Both the position numbers and the translations under genes were made by a program. This document shows, in pieces, positions 1 to 14,200 of a stretch of 64,000 nt of DNA. The number at the start of each line of letters is the position of its first letter. The first letter of the stretch is position 1. Below the pieces are notes generated by a model. The model had not been told where the DNA came from. It saw nothing but the letters and a program-made list of their open reading frames with translations, and ran no database searches. Location of the stretch: NCBI RefSeq assembly GCF_048771995.1, contig NC_133027.1, positions 55,427,501 through 55,491,500 on the forward strand, given 5' to 3'. This stretch comes from Taeniopygia guttata (taxonomy: Eukaryota; Chordata; Aves; Passeriformes; Estrildidae).

Positions 1-3000
1 ATATAGGAGATGATGTAGATAGTTAAAATAAGTTTGTGGGGGTTTTTTGGTAGTGGGCAAATACTGCAGCTTGGATATTTTTGTCTCGTATATATGTTTT
101 TATATCTCATGTCCTCAAGTTTGTTGTTCCATCAATGCCATTATTTTGCTCTTCATAAATTCTTTCTGTACTTCCTTTTGTGTACCTCATGTCAATCCAA
201 AATACTTGTCCTTTACTTGCTAGCTTGTTCTCATCCTCCGTGCTGCTCTCTACACCCTTTACAATGGAGGAAGTGTTTCATCTCTAGCAGCTTTAGCACA
301 GTTGGCTTATTTTTTTTTTACTTAATGATCTCCCTTTCATATTGCTTCTTAAAATTGGCTGTCTCTCAGTTGTGTTCCTTAAGTAATACTTACTTGCTAA
401 TTCCATGCTTGTACTATCCATATAGCAGTATTTTTCTTTCAGAAAGATCAACAATCTGATGTAGCTTTAAAATTCTATTAAAATTCAAACTGTTTGTTCC
501 CTAAAATGTTTAAGTCATCTTGCTAGACTAAAAATTTATCTCAGATATTCAATTTTTTTTCTTTTTTCCCTGAAAGAATTTAAACTATCAGTGAAAAAAT
601 AATTCTGAAAAGTCTGCTTTACAATTTCTAAAAAGACCTTCCAAAATGTTTGAAATAAAACATACACTTCAGGAGTTTTGTTTCAGTATTGCTTCTCTTT
701 ATACCATTTTTTAACTTAATTTTTTTTTTGCATCATGTCCAGGTGTATTTCAGTAGTCAAGAGGGTAACATGTATTTTGTTTATATTCTGTCAGAAGTTT
801 TCTACAAAAAGAACTTCTAGATTTAGAGTAATCATCATTTTCTAGCAGAAAGTTATAAATCAGAAAATTTAAAATCATTCAAAGGACTCAAAATTTAGCC
901 TACTATTTTCACCATGGTAGGGATGAAAACAAAGCTTTTCAGAATAAAGTATTTGGTCGCTCACAGTGGACAAGTGAAGCATAAGCTGTTGGAAGAGGGA
1001 AATAAATTCCTAATCCTATTAGCTAATAGATGGCTTATTCCCAGCTGATCATCATATGTTCTTTTTACAGTATCTAACTGATTTAATACAATTATTGAGG
1101 TTTCTTTCCTGTTCTTACATTTTCTACTTGCAATCCTCTTTGAGATGTGTACAAATTGACAAACCTCAGCATGCCAGATGAGCATGTCGGGGTAGTGAGG
1201 CTGAAACAGAGGAGCAACGTATTAGGTGTAATTATGGGTAAAGAATCTGAAAAAGAGCTACCACCTTTTGAAGTCAGAGCTTTGCCTGCAGAGGAAATCC
1301 TTGGGAGAGGATTTGAGTAAGCTCCATGGAATGAAGAGGTACAGTCCATATAAATATAGGCTCCATCAAAATGCACTTTGAGTATTGTCAGAAGAGTTCA
1401 CTGACTCTAAAATGGATAAGGTGATTATGATGAAGTGTCAGGAGAATATAGGAGCTCTCAGATGTCTTGAGCATATCATATTCTGACACATAAAAGCATC
1501 CAGTCCCACCTGGAGAATGAAGTGTTCATAATTTAACACAATCTGCAGGCAGAACTTCAGAGAAGAGGCGAAAGAAGATTCTGGCGACTAAATTGAGTTG
1601 CATTTGGTAGTCTGAGACAATTTTCCATTGTGAGGCTGGTGTACTACAGCAGCAATTGTCATTATGAATGCTAGAATTTATGTGAGACATAGTTTGGCTA
1701 ATTTTGAATTTTTTTAATGGAGAAATGAGGGTTGAGAACAGATATGCACCATGAGCTACTAACACCAGCAAGGTTCCCTCTGCAGAAAGTGGCTCAGAAG
1801 GAGCATTTATGATTGCAATAGAGTTGTAAATGCATAGCATTTGTACTGTTGGTATAATCTAGTAATCTTATAGACACATAATCTAATAAAAGCAGCAAAC
1901 ATTTAGTGTCATGTTTTTTAGTATCTTCATCAGATGGTCTGTATCATGGACAATACACACACTTTATCATAAACAGAACTCAAATATGTCTTATAATTTG
2001 CTTTCCTTAACTAAACAATAATATATTTCGAAGTTAAAAATGAAAATATAGATGTGCTTTCCTAAAATTCCGGCACACTGTCCATGATTATTAAGAATAT
2101 ATGGAAAAAATTTTCCTATACTCTTCGTGTAAAATAATACAGTAGTTTGAATTTCTTCATCTGCCATTAGTTGGTTGTCAGGTATAATTTTTTGCCTTAT
2201 TTTCCTTCAAAGCCATCCTGAATCATTCTTAAAAGGATACTCAAGCACTTAGCTATACCATTAATTTTTATGGAAAAATGCACTTTAAGGGGGAAAAAAA
2301 AAAAAAGGTGCAGCTTCAAGGTAACAGCAAGACATCAACTTTCTGTGTTTGAAATTAACATAATGTTTTACATAATGATCCTCTCTGCTGATCATTAAAA
2401 TAACATAGTTACCTCGGCAACTGGAACAGTCTGCAAATGTTATCTAGTGACACATAACACATTTAAAAATACGTACAACAAATAAGGTCTGAAACATTAT
2501 CATTTGGGGGAAAAAGGTTTGTTTCAATAAAATTGCCTTCTGGTCTAAGCAGATTTTTGTGAGAAAATTTCAGTTCAACAGAACTTTATTTTTATTCAAA
2601 ACTGACTTTATTTGCTCAAAACTTGAAGACCTGATGATGTTTCATTTCCTGACAATCGAAAAACTGTAGTTGCTTTTCAATTACAATTTTCATTTTTCTA
2701 TAAATGTTTCAATGGCAAATGTTCAGGAAATAAAATTTATTTCTAATGCAAGGGTTGAATGCTTTAAAAACTGCTATAAAGCATAGCATACCAAATAATT
2801 GACTGATGAATTCAGGGGATCTAGGGAGTTCGCTGCTTTAGATCTCAATGTCTCCACTGTCATTGCTTGTACCCTTGTGGGTCTGTCCTGAACTGAGATC
2901 TAATGGGGCTGAAATGAACCGACATTGACACTCTTCATTTTTTTTCTTTTTCAAGCAAAACCAAATCAACTATGTTCACTGATGGTTTTGGGTGTCTTGA

Positions 3001-6000
3001 AATGAATTTTTGTGTAGCATTTATTTACTGAAAAGTTTTGCCAGCACTAGCTACCAGGATATCTTCCAGCAGAATGGAAAATTGCTCTGAGGTAGGTGAC
3101 TTGGCTCATCACCTTTAAGTTCTCTTTCATTCTTCCTCTGTACTGAAGCTGCTACATTCTTAGAACACCTTCTTCTCTCTGCCTTTGCCACTCACTGTCT
3201 GCCTTTCTCTCTCCTGGGAGTGTACTCTGACTTTTGTAGGATTTGCTATAATATTACAGAGAATTTGTGTTAAAACAATCCCTTATAATTCAGATTATTT
3301 TAAATACTAAATTTGAATTAATGTCAATATAATTTGCTGTTAAATTTGTTTGCGTAGTTTGGCTAGTATCTATAAATTTTTTCAGTGCATACGATATGGA
3401 ATATCAAACACATAGATCTTTTCTGTCAATTTTAATGGTACTTGTGTGTGTGGAACCCCCTCAAGGTTTACAAAGTGTATAAAGAACTTTTTTCATTATA
3501 TTTCAAAGGCTATTGGTCTAGAGGTGATTTGTATTGACACGTTCCTGAAGACTGCTAGGATGTTGGTAATCCTTAATGTATTTGAGCATTCTGCCATACC
3601 CCATGGGGTTTTTTAAACACTTCTCCTTTGGGTGCTGAAAATCTGGTGACAAGATCACTCTGAGAGAGCATCTAGATACTGTGGTTTTTTTATAAAGTGT
3701 TGTTCTAATAGAAATCTTTGCTTTGGAAGCAAGTGTCAGCCCTTTGTTTATAGATCTTTTTGCAAATGCACAGAAATCTCCTAATCTCCTATTAGGATTT
3801 ATTTTCACTGGAATATAAGGAACAAAAATGGCTGCCACTAACTTGATTTTAGGGCAGTGACAGCAAGGATGTAACATAATTTGCATCTTCCTTACAGGCT
3901 CCAGTTTCAACCATTCATCCTTCCATCTGAGTGCTACTGTTTTCTAGGGGTTGGCCACCTGAAAAAATGGGGCCAAGGCCTTTCCTAAGGTTTTCATTGT
4001 GGATTTTGGTGTCATAGTGTTGCTTCCTAAATTCCCAGTCCAAACTCATGCCATGCTATCTGTCAGGACAACACCTAGGCACATATCTTTCCCTTCTTTC
4101 ACCCTTGTTGGTAGAGGAAACCTGAGTGTTTGAACTGGGAGAGTACTTCAAGGTATTCCTTTTATCCTTGAATTGGTGGATGGATGGAGTAGGACCTAAA
4201 TCTATCATAGAGCAATCTTGCCCTACAAAACAGGCAGCATTATCTTGGTGTAACTGAAGAGCAGCTGTAAAGGCATCCATATCAATCTCCTTGGGCAGAG
4301 GAGAGGTTGGGACATATCCTCACATTAAAAATTTTAAAGCCAATAATAAAGGCATTAATTACACCATCAAATTTTATAACCATTCCTAAGACCTTTATCC
4401 TCTCTGACATCTAATGAGAGAGTACATGCTGTCTGGGGCCATGATTAGCTCAGAAAAAAAGGAGAGATTAGAGTATTAGACGTTACTGAGCAGGTGGATG
4501 ATTACACAGGATCTTAAGCCAAGAAATAAATATTCAAAGTACGTCGCATTTGGAAAATAAAAAAAAATATTTAAATAAATCTTTAAATACCTGTGGAGAA
4601 TAACAAGGATCTAACTTTATGGTGTGTTAGCATACATACCAGATGATGAAATAAAGAATGTGTAAGGCTTTCACATCTTTTCTCAGTTTAAGAAAGCTCA
4701 CTTGGTCAAAAGACAGTGGGGCACAGGAATCCTGTGCATATATATCCAACACAGGAAACTGCAGGTGACTCATCTACATTGCTGGTAATCCAGCATTATT
4801 CATACTGTGTTCTCTTGTATTTATTGGTGCCTCAGCTGTTGGTATTTTTAGGAATACAGAAATAATGAGTAGTGTAAGGTTTTGTTTTGCTCACTTTTTA
4901 AAGTTTGCATACAAAAGAGATGGAAATGTTGATCAAGCCATTTACAGAACTGGAAAAATGACAGGTTTAGTTTGTCAGCTCTTTACTACACTAGGAAATT
5001 ATAAGTATTTAATCTATATTTTTGCAAAAATGCCAACCAAAAATCAATGTTACCTGTACTCTGTAGTTTGATATTTGTTTGGTTTTTATGTGATTGAGTT
5101 TGTTTGTTGCACCCAGAGCCAGGTTTGTGGGGTTTTTTTGGCATTAGCCACTTTCCTAACCATTAGCCTAAGGATGCATTTTTAGAGTCTCAACTGCCCC
5201 CACCTCTCCCCTCCCACTTCCCTCACATTCTTTGTTACAAGAAAGACACTTGACCATTTGGAGCAAGGATGAATGCAGGGCCCTTTAGAGAGAGGGCTGA
5301 ACCAAGAACTATAATCTGTCTCAGTAGGTGGTTGGACATGATGAAAACAAGTTTCTTGCCTCTGAAAAGAAATCTTAAAATGACTCTAAGTATGGCATTA
5401 TTAAGGTATGCTATTTGTGTACTCTTCCACTGATTTCTGTTTGCAACTTCTCATCTTCTTCCCTGCAGACTCTGCCTGGAAGTGGATAAAGTCTCCTCCT
5501 GCTTGTAATGTTTTCAAGATTGATTACACCCCCACTGATACCTGGGTATGTGCAAACTTGTGACTGCTAGATTGTGTCACAATGAGTTAAATAACACTAA
5601 ACCCACAACAACTACATTAGACAATATTCCTGTTACTGGCTGAGTCAGGCAGCAAAGAATTCTGAAAATCCTGGAGCAGGAGCCACAAGCATAACATCAC
5701 AGATCACACTTGTAACTCTGGATGTGGAGACCAGAACATGTATTCTAGAATCATGTGTACATCAGCAGAGAAACAGATTGCTGCTTACAAGTGGCATATG
5801 AGTCTCATGTCATGAGACTCCAGTGCTAAAAGTTCAATCTTCAGATTTTATTCTTCTTTCACCAATCTTGTCTGTTTTGCCTTTTTTCCAAACACATGTC
5901 CCTGATGTTGTTTTCTCTCTTTTCCTTCTGCTTTCTGCAGCTCTCTTTTCTTCAGCAGGTCTGCCAGTAAGTATATACAGTGCCCTTTGTCTCTTCCAGC

Positions 6001-8181
6001 AGCTCTTCTTTGCCACCTTGACAGTTGACTGTTATCAATTAGTCACATGCAAATTGCTCAAGTGGGACACTTTATTTTTTTTCCAGAAACAGCCAGGTTT
6101 GTCATATTCAAAAGTACTCTTTTGGTACCTCAGTTAGGAATCACACTGTATTAGAAGGCTTCTAATACAGGCTGACCATCTGAAGGCTTCTAACCAGGCA
6201 ATGGCCACACAGATACAGCTCATGTTGCTCCTATGTTAGTATTTATTTGCACAATATGAAATTTGCCTACACTTTCACATTAGGTGTAATATTTATCATT
6301 GGATGCAACATAGAAGTGATGGAAAAGATGAAATAAATAATGCTGAATTTGTCTCACAATTCCATATCTGAAAGTGATGCAAACACCTAATAACCCTTTA
6401 GTAGCTGGTCTAATGCTTTTAAATCCTTGACAGGTCTTGCTTTGATTGATTTTCTAACACTGGCTTAGTTGTATATGCTTTGAAGAAATACTGGGGCTAA
6501 AGCACTCTTCATATTAGTCAGAAGGTATTTCTTGCTGGAGATTTAAAATTTTAAATAGAAAATAAAAGTGAAAAAATGTTAAGACTGGACAGCAGAGCAA
6601 CTAAAAGCTACAGCTGGGCTGACACACACAGAGGAAAATCCTGTCAGGTTAAAAACAGAAACATGTTCCGCCCATGGATTAACTTTATATCTAATCCACT
6701 CATGTTCTGCCACATGGCACACTACCTACACACACAAACTCTGTGAGGAAGAGAACAGGGGTACAAATCTTCGGTAAACCTTACTTTCTTTCCATTCATT
6801 TCTATAATTCTGAAGTTAAACACACTTAGAAGCGCCCAAACATTTTCCAAACTCTAGTATCAGTTATCTGCATGGTCATGTTTCTAAAGATTTGCAAGTC
6901 AGTTTATTCACTCTCAGAATTATCCCTTCTGACTTCAGTATGCAGCATATTATGCTGAAAAACTTCTAAAGTCTGCATCTGTTCAGTGCTATGGATTTAC
7001 ATATTGGCTTTCTCTCTAAAATGACTTACATATGTATCATTCATGAGAAACAAGCTCCTTCTTTTGGGAGTCTTCTGAATGGTGCTTCCCACTGTACATG
7101 TACTTTCAGTACTGAAACTTAATTGAAAATGTCAAAACTTGCAATAAATGTTAAGATATTTGGTTAGATCAACAGGGGACTGATTCTTCAGAGGCATTAT
7201 CTGTTGAGTGAGATTAAGGCAAATGCAACATTTAGCACTCCTATGCAAACAGCAATTTAGTCTTCCTCTTCTGAACAAACTGCAGTTGAAATCCAATCAT
7301 TGGATTTCATATTTAAGACTAAGTTGCCTTCTCACAATTTTTCTGTTACAACTTTATTATGATTAAAGACATAAAGAGTAAATTGAAGCCACTACTACAG
7401 TTTGTTTGTTGCTTTTAATTACCACTACCCATAAAGTCCCACTTTGGCCACCAGCAGCTGAGGGAGAAAGAAGGAAATGCAGAAAAGTGTGTCAGTGGCA
7501 TTTTCCTTTCAGCACAGCCAGACCGTGAATAGGTCATTAGTGGCAGTGAGACTAGCCTGAAGCTTTTGTAGAAAACATTGCCTGTAGCACCCCTGGAAGG
7601 AAAAGGGGTGAATCCAACATTAGGGATTGTACCTCTGCCTCCCGTTGACTTGGGCAGCTTCTAAGTGAGAGCTTTAAGAGGGAATGAGGCGCAGAGGTGC
7701 AGTCCAACCATTCTTCTTTGCCAGGAGTTTATCGGTAAAGACTGCTTTAAACCTACACTGATTTATGCCGGATAGGGTAACTTTAAAGTTCTTCAGTGCT
7801 TGTGAGAGGTCAGACAGCAGTCTAAATTAGAGTCAGCATTTCATAAAATACAACAGGTAACAGGCACCCTGAAAGCATTACATTCAAATAAATGTTTTCC
7901 TTCTACTTGTAGGATTTTGCAGGAATGTGGAACCATTGCTCTAATCCTCCTTATGGCTTCTTGGTTTTTAAAAAAGAGACAGTGTATCTAATTACTTGAT
8001 TAATGAAAAATGTACATACAAACAGAAAGTGATGAAATTGCCAAAAAACATAAGATGCAAGAGGTCTTGTAAGATAAATATTAAACTTACAATTAGAGAG
8101 TTGCTGACTTCATTTTAATTACAACGATTAATGAAACAATAGAATTCACATAGATACAAAGAAAAGTTCTAATACTTCTTT
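1..8181. other. Intergenic region downstream of TMEM244
   Basis: This AT-rich stretch has no open frame flanked by convincing splice sites, no CpG cluster and no recognisable RNA gene. It holds short A and T runs, a 25-bp odd palindrome (6146-6170), and possible polyadenylation signals for the minus-strand TMEM244 gene: an ATTAAA variant at 8114-8119 and an AATAAA at 7353-7358. By synteny with mammals the next gene to the left would be ARHGAP18, but none of it is visible here. Short open frames such as 34-459 (+) are hydrophobic and low-complexity, as expected by chance in T-rich DNA. Confidence 0.6.
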
Positions 8182-8276
8182 TCAAAAGTCATCTAGAATT
8201 GGGTAAATGAAGTTGTCTTTGAACAAGCAATATGCCAAAATCTGTCCTCCACAAATCATTGAAATTACTCCAGAAC
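8182..8276 (-). CDS. TMEM244: TMEM244 coding exon 6 (terminal)
   Basis: The terminal coding exon starts after acceptor TTTCTTTCAG and encodes SGVISMICGGQILAYCLF, then KDNFIYPILDDF and a TGA stop at 8182-8184. It completes the fourth membrane helix and a short acidic tail. An ATTAAA variant signal lies about 65 nt downstream; a canonical AATAAA lies about 830 nt downstream. Confidence 0.85.
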
Positions 8277-11200
8277 CTGAAAGAAACGATATGGTTGTTT
8301 TGAATTAATTTTTATAGTGGAATACAAAGTTTATGATAAAACTTTAAACTGACATTTTACTTAAACATTTTACACAAGGCTTTAACTACTTACAAAGATA
8401 TCAGCCTCCACAACTGCTAATGCAAAATCTGTTGTAGGACAGGGAATTTATCTCTCCCCATCACTTAGGAATTTATTGCAGTGGTTCATCCTTGTTATCC
8501 ACAATATAAGAAAGAAGAACAGAAGCCAGTCCTTTACCCTTAACTACTGTTTTTCAAGAGCATCTACTTTTCATGTAAAAATCTATGCTTCTAGTTTTAC
8601 AGAAAATTAAACATTCAGAAATGTAGTTTTGCCATTCACTTTGAGGAAATGTGATGACTGAAATTCATCTCATCTATTGTAAGTACTTGTACATGTTTAT
8701 AAATCTTGCCTCTGAAGGTACCTGGTTTTTTTATTGATTATAAAGGGTATCAAGAAAGGCTATGACTTTGGACAACTGTCTTTCTGACACCTGAACTGAG
8801 ATACATTTCAACTCATTACAGGTTAAATTAATCATGGTTAAGTCCTGACTAATTGAGATTAGTCAGGACTTAATCATGACTTATTTCAAGACATGTGCCT
8901 GCTGTTTGTTTGCAAGACTAGTGTAAGATGAGTATATTCTGGCCTTAAAAGAGAGGATTTTTCTAAGGTGAGGAAAATCCTAGTACAGCATTATTTACCA
9001 GTGACATTAAAAGAAGCATGAACAAAATGCCTGTACTTCTTCTTTAAATGTTGACAATTCTCAGATTATTGAGGCAATAGATATTTAATAGAAACAGTTA
9101 GTATTATAAACACTAACTTTCTACACAGATTTTAGCAACTTAAATTTTAAAGAATTAAATTATACCTAATGCCAGCCACCAGTGTAACATCAGGGGGAAT
9201 TCAGACATAACTGCAAGAGGAAAAGTAGAAACATAAATTTTAAACCAGTAAGAATGGGCACAAGTAAGAAGTGCAGTATGCTATCAGGGGTCTCTTTAGT
9301 TATGCTTCATAGGTTATGTTTTTTACATGTATTGAAATGACAAATGCTTTAAGTCCTGACCAGCACCTGCCCTGGCCACACCCAAGCTGACCCACACCCC
9401 CACTGTGGGTAACTGCAGGGCCATTCTCTGACCCCACATTGCCTCCCCCAAAGCAAGCTGACAGGGGTATTGCAGGGGGCTGGGAAGCACACTGCATGTG
9501 CTGACAGCCCAGGGCCAGCCAGCAGAGGTTTGGTTGGCCATCTGAAGGAAACAATGATAAATCCGGGGCTGTTGGAACATCAAGACGCATCATCCGATAG
9601 AATGACAGAAGCTAACTCCCTGTAAAAATTATGTACAAACAGGGGGGGGTTTGGTAGTTTTTGCAAATTCCTTGATTTCAATACAAAAATTATTAATGAG
9701 GAATAACAGTAGTTTAAATCCCAGAAAACCGAATTTAGTAAATGAGAAATTATGCTTAATTTTTTTAGATAGAGTCTCTGTTGGTCTCTGGTTTAATTTG
9801 TTAGGGAACTGGGGAATCTCCCATCTGTATGAAGTGCTAATAGTCAAATGGACAAATCAATAGAAAATGGAAGATTAATCTTATACAGTAGAGAGGGCGT
9901 CCTAATTTGTCAAAAATATTTTCCTTTCTCTGCATTTTAGAATAAACATATTAACCTCATTGTTATAAGAGAAAAGAATCCCCAGATAGGGTCTGGCAAG
10001 GATGGAGTTAAAATATATTTCCTAATTAGCCATAGAAGCATTCTGCTAAACAGCATGAGAAGAGGGAGCAGATTACTAGGTGTTAGCAAAAAGAGATGAT
10101 GGGTCTCATTTACAGCAGCTAATTATTTTCTTTTTCTTTCCTTTAAGGCGTAGATTTTCGCGGGGGAAAAAGGTTTCTGTGGTAAAATGCTTGATTTTTC
10201 TTATTGAGATTTAGTTCAAATGATCTGACTAAAACCTTTGCACTGACTTTGCTGAAGAAAAACTCCGTTTTTACTCTGAAGTTGAGATAAAGTGTTAATG
10301 AGTAGTTCTTAAAATATCCAGACATGAACAACTGTTAATGTCTTGTTTTGAAAAAAAAAAAAAAATGCATTTTCCAGATGCAGAAATTGTATCTAGCCTG
10401 TATCTGTTTGGTACAAATATTTAGAATATGAACTAACTCCTGATTTTTCATAAGAATATAACAGTTTAAAAATCTGCAACAGATCTACAATTAAGTTTAA
10501 AATGGGAGGATTTAAATGGAGGTATGAGTCCAATGGATGGAAAATAGAGATACACATTTATTTAGCTTTAGGGAAAATTAAGTTAATCCAGTAATACATT
10601 GGATGAATCCTAGTGGATTTGTCCTTCAACTTGTGATACTATGTGATACTATTTAGCAGTAAACCTACTTACCAGCCGAAGTTATGATGATATGAATAAT
10701 AGTAACTGTTACAGCATAGTCCCAAACCCATTCTTCCACAACCAAAGCAAACAGCAGACCACAAAGAAAGAAAGTTATTTCCAAGGATATCACAAGAACT
10801 GTAAAAGAAAAAAGGATATTTTCACCAAACACAGTTTTGAAAGACATCTCACATTCCAAACAATATCAATAAGGAGATAAAATATCTGAGATAGTTATGC
10901 ATTTTCATGGATGGGCAGAAAGAAATACTAATTAGTGGTATGAAATAGCTGCTGTCTTTGGCATATAAACACATTGCATCAAACTAACTAATAAAATTTG
11001 GGGGGGGGGGGGGGCTAGGAGCTAGGAGGGGGAATCATGTTGAGACACAGTAATTACATTTGGCCCTGCAAAGTAATTCTAATGGAATATGCTTTAATTT
11101 TTTTTCCATTGGCATAACATAAATGTTCTTTCTTCATCTGAAATTGGTATTAACACTGTGCAAATATCCATACATTTTTATTTCTCTTTTAAGCTATGAA

Positions 11201-14200
11201 CCAATTTACTTTTGAGCTTTATGTATTTTACTGACAATTATGAGGTTTGCCTTTGTAAAATAGATTATAAATCTGGTAAAATTTTATGTATGCATGTAAT
11301 TCTTTAGGAATTGCTGTTTAGGAAAAAGGATATATTTTGAGAGCTTCAGAAAAATTGCAGAAATTTGTATTAGGACATAGAATGATACTATTACAATAAA
11401 ATTCTGATATTTCAATGCCCACTGTATTCAAGCATTACCAAAGCAAAATTGCCATTAGTTGAATGTGACCCATTTCTCTGATCTGAATCCAGTGATTCAA
11501 ATGGAATTTGCTGCATTGCTACAGTATGAAAATGAAATTAAACTACTTTGTGAAGGAACTTGATGGAGAATAGGCAATTGTTCTGCAATGAAAATGAAGC
11601 ATCCTGGCAAAGCAGAGATTTTCTTCTGATGATGCAAGATCAGAAGAACTCAACAAAAAGCCTAAAAATCACTTGGAAGTTAAGTAGCAGTACAGAAATG
11701 AGAAGTGCTTGCAAGATGCATCAACATTTAATTGCAGTGTAGTTAAAACACAGAAATTATTGGTATAACTAAAACAGCTTTAAAATACTATCCTTTGGAA
11801 AAGTTTGCATCCATATGCAATATATTTTCTTGAGTGAGGAGAAAAAAAATAATAAAGAAACTTCAGTTACCTAAATAATATGGGTTAATCCATGAGGGAT
11901 TTGTTTTAAAATCAAAAGGTGCCAAACCATCCAACATTTTAATCCTGTGGAAAGAAAATGAATAATTTTAAACAGAGAGTTTTAGTATTTAGAATTTAGA
12001 TTACATGACATATTATGAGTGTTTTTAAATAGGATAAATAGAATACTCTGGGTTTTTGCAAGCTAAGTCCTATTCTGAGTTGTGGTTTTGCCCTTGCTCA
12101 CTTCTGTTTAAGATATTTGGTGTTATGCATGATAATCAATAACTTCCTAGGGGGATATAATTTGTCTTTTTCATTGACTATAAAGTCTTTATTTTCCTTT
12201 TTTTTTTCATATAATCTTTTCTCTTACATTCATTAATTTACATGGTGTAACTGCAAGGACGAATGTTAAAACCAATATTTTATATTAGTTTTGAGTGTCC
12301 ACTTGACAATTTGAAAGAAGGTTCAGGTATAACAATTTAACTGAATTTGAAAAATTATGTTCCTCAGTCTGGATGCTTCCTTTAAATAGGCATAACTCCA
12401 CCCATGAGTTGCAGTATGCCAGCATATCAGGCTAAAGACAGAGAAATCTTACCTGAATACTGCAAAGCACACAGAGAGGACCACATAGTACACAGTGTAG
12501 AAAACTATTATGCATATCAACAGGTTCACCAGAACAACCTGCAAAAGGGCATAAAACAGTAAAACCTAAAGTCATGTTAACGTCAGGCATTCTTAGAAAA
12601 TAATTCTAGATTTCTATCAAGCATAATGTGAAAAAAAAATTTGTAAAATAAAATATTTAGGCAGAATTTTTGCTGTTGCTGATTACATAAATGTACTAAA
12701 AGCTCTTTGGTACATTTCAGCTCCTAATGTGGCTATAATGCATGGCGGTTTTTTCTATCATATATTGTTGTATACCTACTATATAAACAATTTACAAGTG
12801 TTCCTAAAAGTAGAAGGACATTTCTTGATGGCTATTAAGAAATTAAGAAGGTACAGAGGAGAGACTCAAAAGGTATAGCTAGAAATGTTTGGGGTTTTTC
12901 TTCATTAGGGCTACAGCCCTAAAGAGGTCAATCTGTTTAGCTCCAAGGGATGATTTGATTATGATGGATAAGTACCTTCACAGAAAATACCAGGCACTTA
13001 AGGGTCTTTAATCTATCAGAAAAGACACAAGAAGTAAACAGCTACAAGTTCTAGCTAGACAAATTCAAAAGATGCAGGAAGGACATTTTGGCTTGTAAAG
13101 GGAGCAAACTCCCTCTGTAAATAAGACATCTTACTAAGCAGTAGTAGAGGCTTCTGACGATGAAACTTCAACTCTATTTGTTTCTGACCTTAGTTCTTTG
13201 AGTGGTTGTATGGTAGGTAATGTATTTACAGAAGCATCCAACATTGACAGAAGTGGGAACACTGTGAATATATCAAACTACCTATTTTTATATTGCTAAA
13301 TGTTGTAAAGTGTTAAATATTGAATACTTCATCTATCTCCCACAAGAAGAGAGACCAAAGCACTTTAGTTTCTAATGCAACAAGAGATTAACCCATCATG
13401 CCTGCAGAAACTGATGTTTGTCAATAAATAAAAGTTCAGGACAGTCTTAAATTCTTTTCCCCCTACATCAAAACAAAGCCAAGCAAAAACTGAGAACTAT
13501 TAACCTCTTCAGCCACATTGATTTGTGGGCTAAATACAGCTCCTTTGCACTGTGTATATTGTAATTCGAAATGAAAATTTGCCAAATAACACATTTGATC
13601 TCTTCCTTTCCCCAGTGCACACCATCACTGTGGTAATGGCAATCAACTACATTGTCACATGTAAGTTTGGCAGCCATGCTGCCTCCTACTCCCCTGAGCA
13701 TAACTTCAAGCATTGGAAGTTTAACGTCTGGCACATTTTAGGTGGGAATCTTTTCTGTTTCATTGCTCTGAGAAGCTGCACTTTTCCTGTGATTCACCTT
13801 TATTCATTGCCCCTCCTCTTGCCACGGCCTCTGTGAAGCCCTTTCTGCCTTGGATGGAGATTGGTACAGTAATAAAAGTGGAGAGAGAGGACTGAAGGGA
13901 AAATCACAGAGCTGAAGGAAGGCTGTGAGGCAATGACCTATTGACCTGTAATTACAGTAGGTGAGTTCCCAGCCTTGAAGTCAGAGAGCAACTTTCTTTG
14001 GCCTCAAAGACACAGGATTTTTCTGTACCCAGAATATTCCTAGTCTCTGTCTTAGGGATGCAGTGAGGCATTAGGTATAGTATGCTTTGTTCACTTGAGT
14101 AAGCCAAGGAAATGCACACAACACAAAAATAAAGACACTGAAATTTTTCCAGTTTTATCACATCCTGCCTAATTTTTTTCTTTATTTGACGTTGCCACAG

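Noticed and set aside
10665-10859. 64-codon frame with an ATG at 10859 as a separate small gene
   Set aside because: Its C-terminal two thirds are TMEM244 exon 4; the first residues come from intron sequence upstream of the acceptor at 10799-10800.
13468-13836. Opposing frames of 88 (minus) and 94 (plus) codons
   Set aside because: They overlap on opposite strands and resemble no known protein. They lie in TMEM244 intron 1 and do not fit its reading frame.
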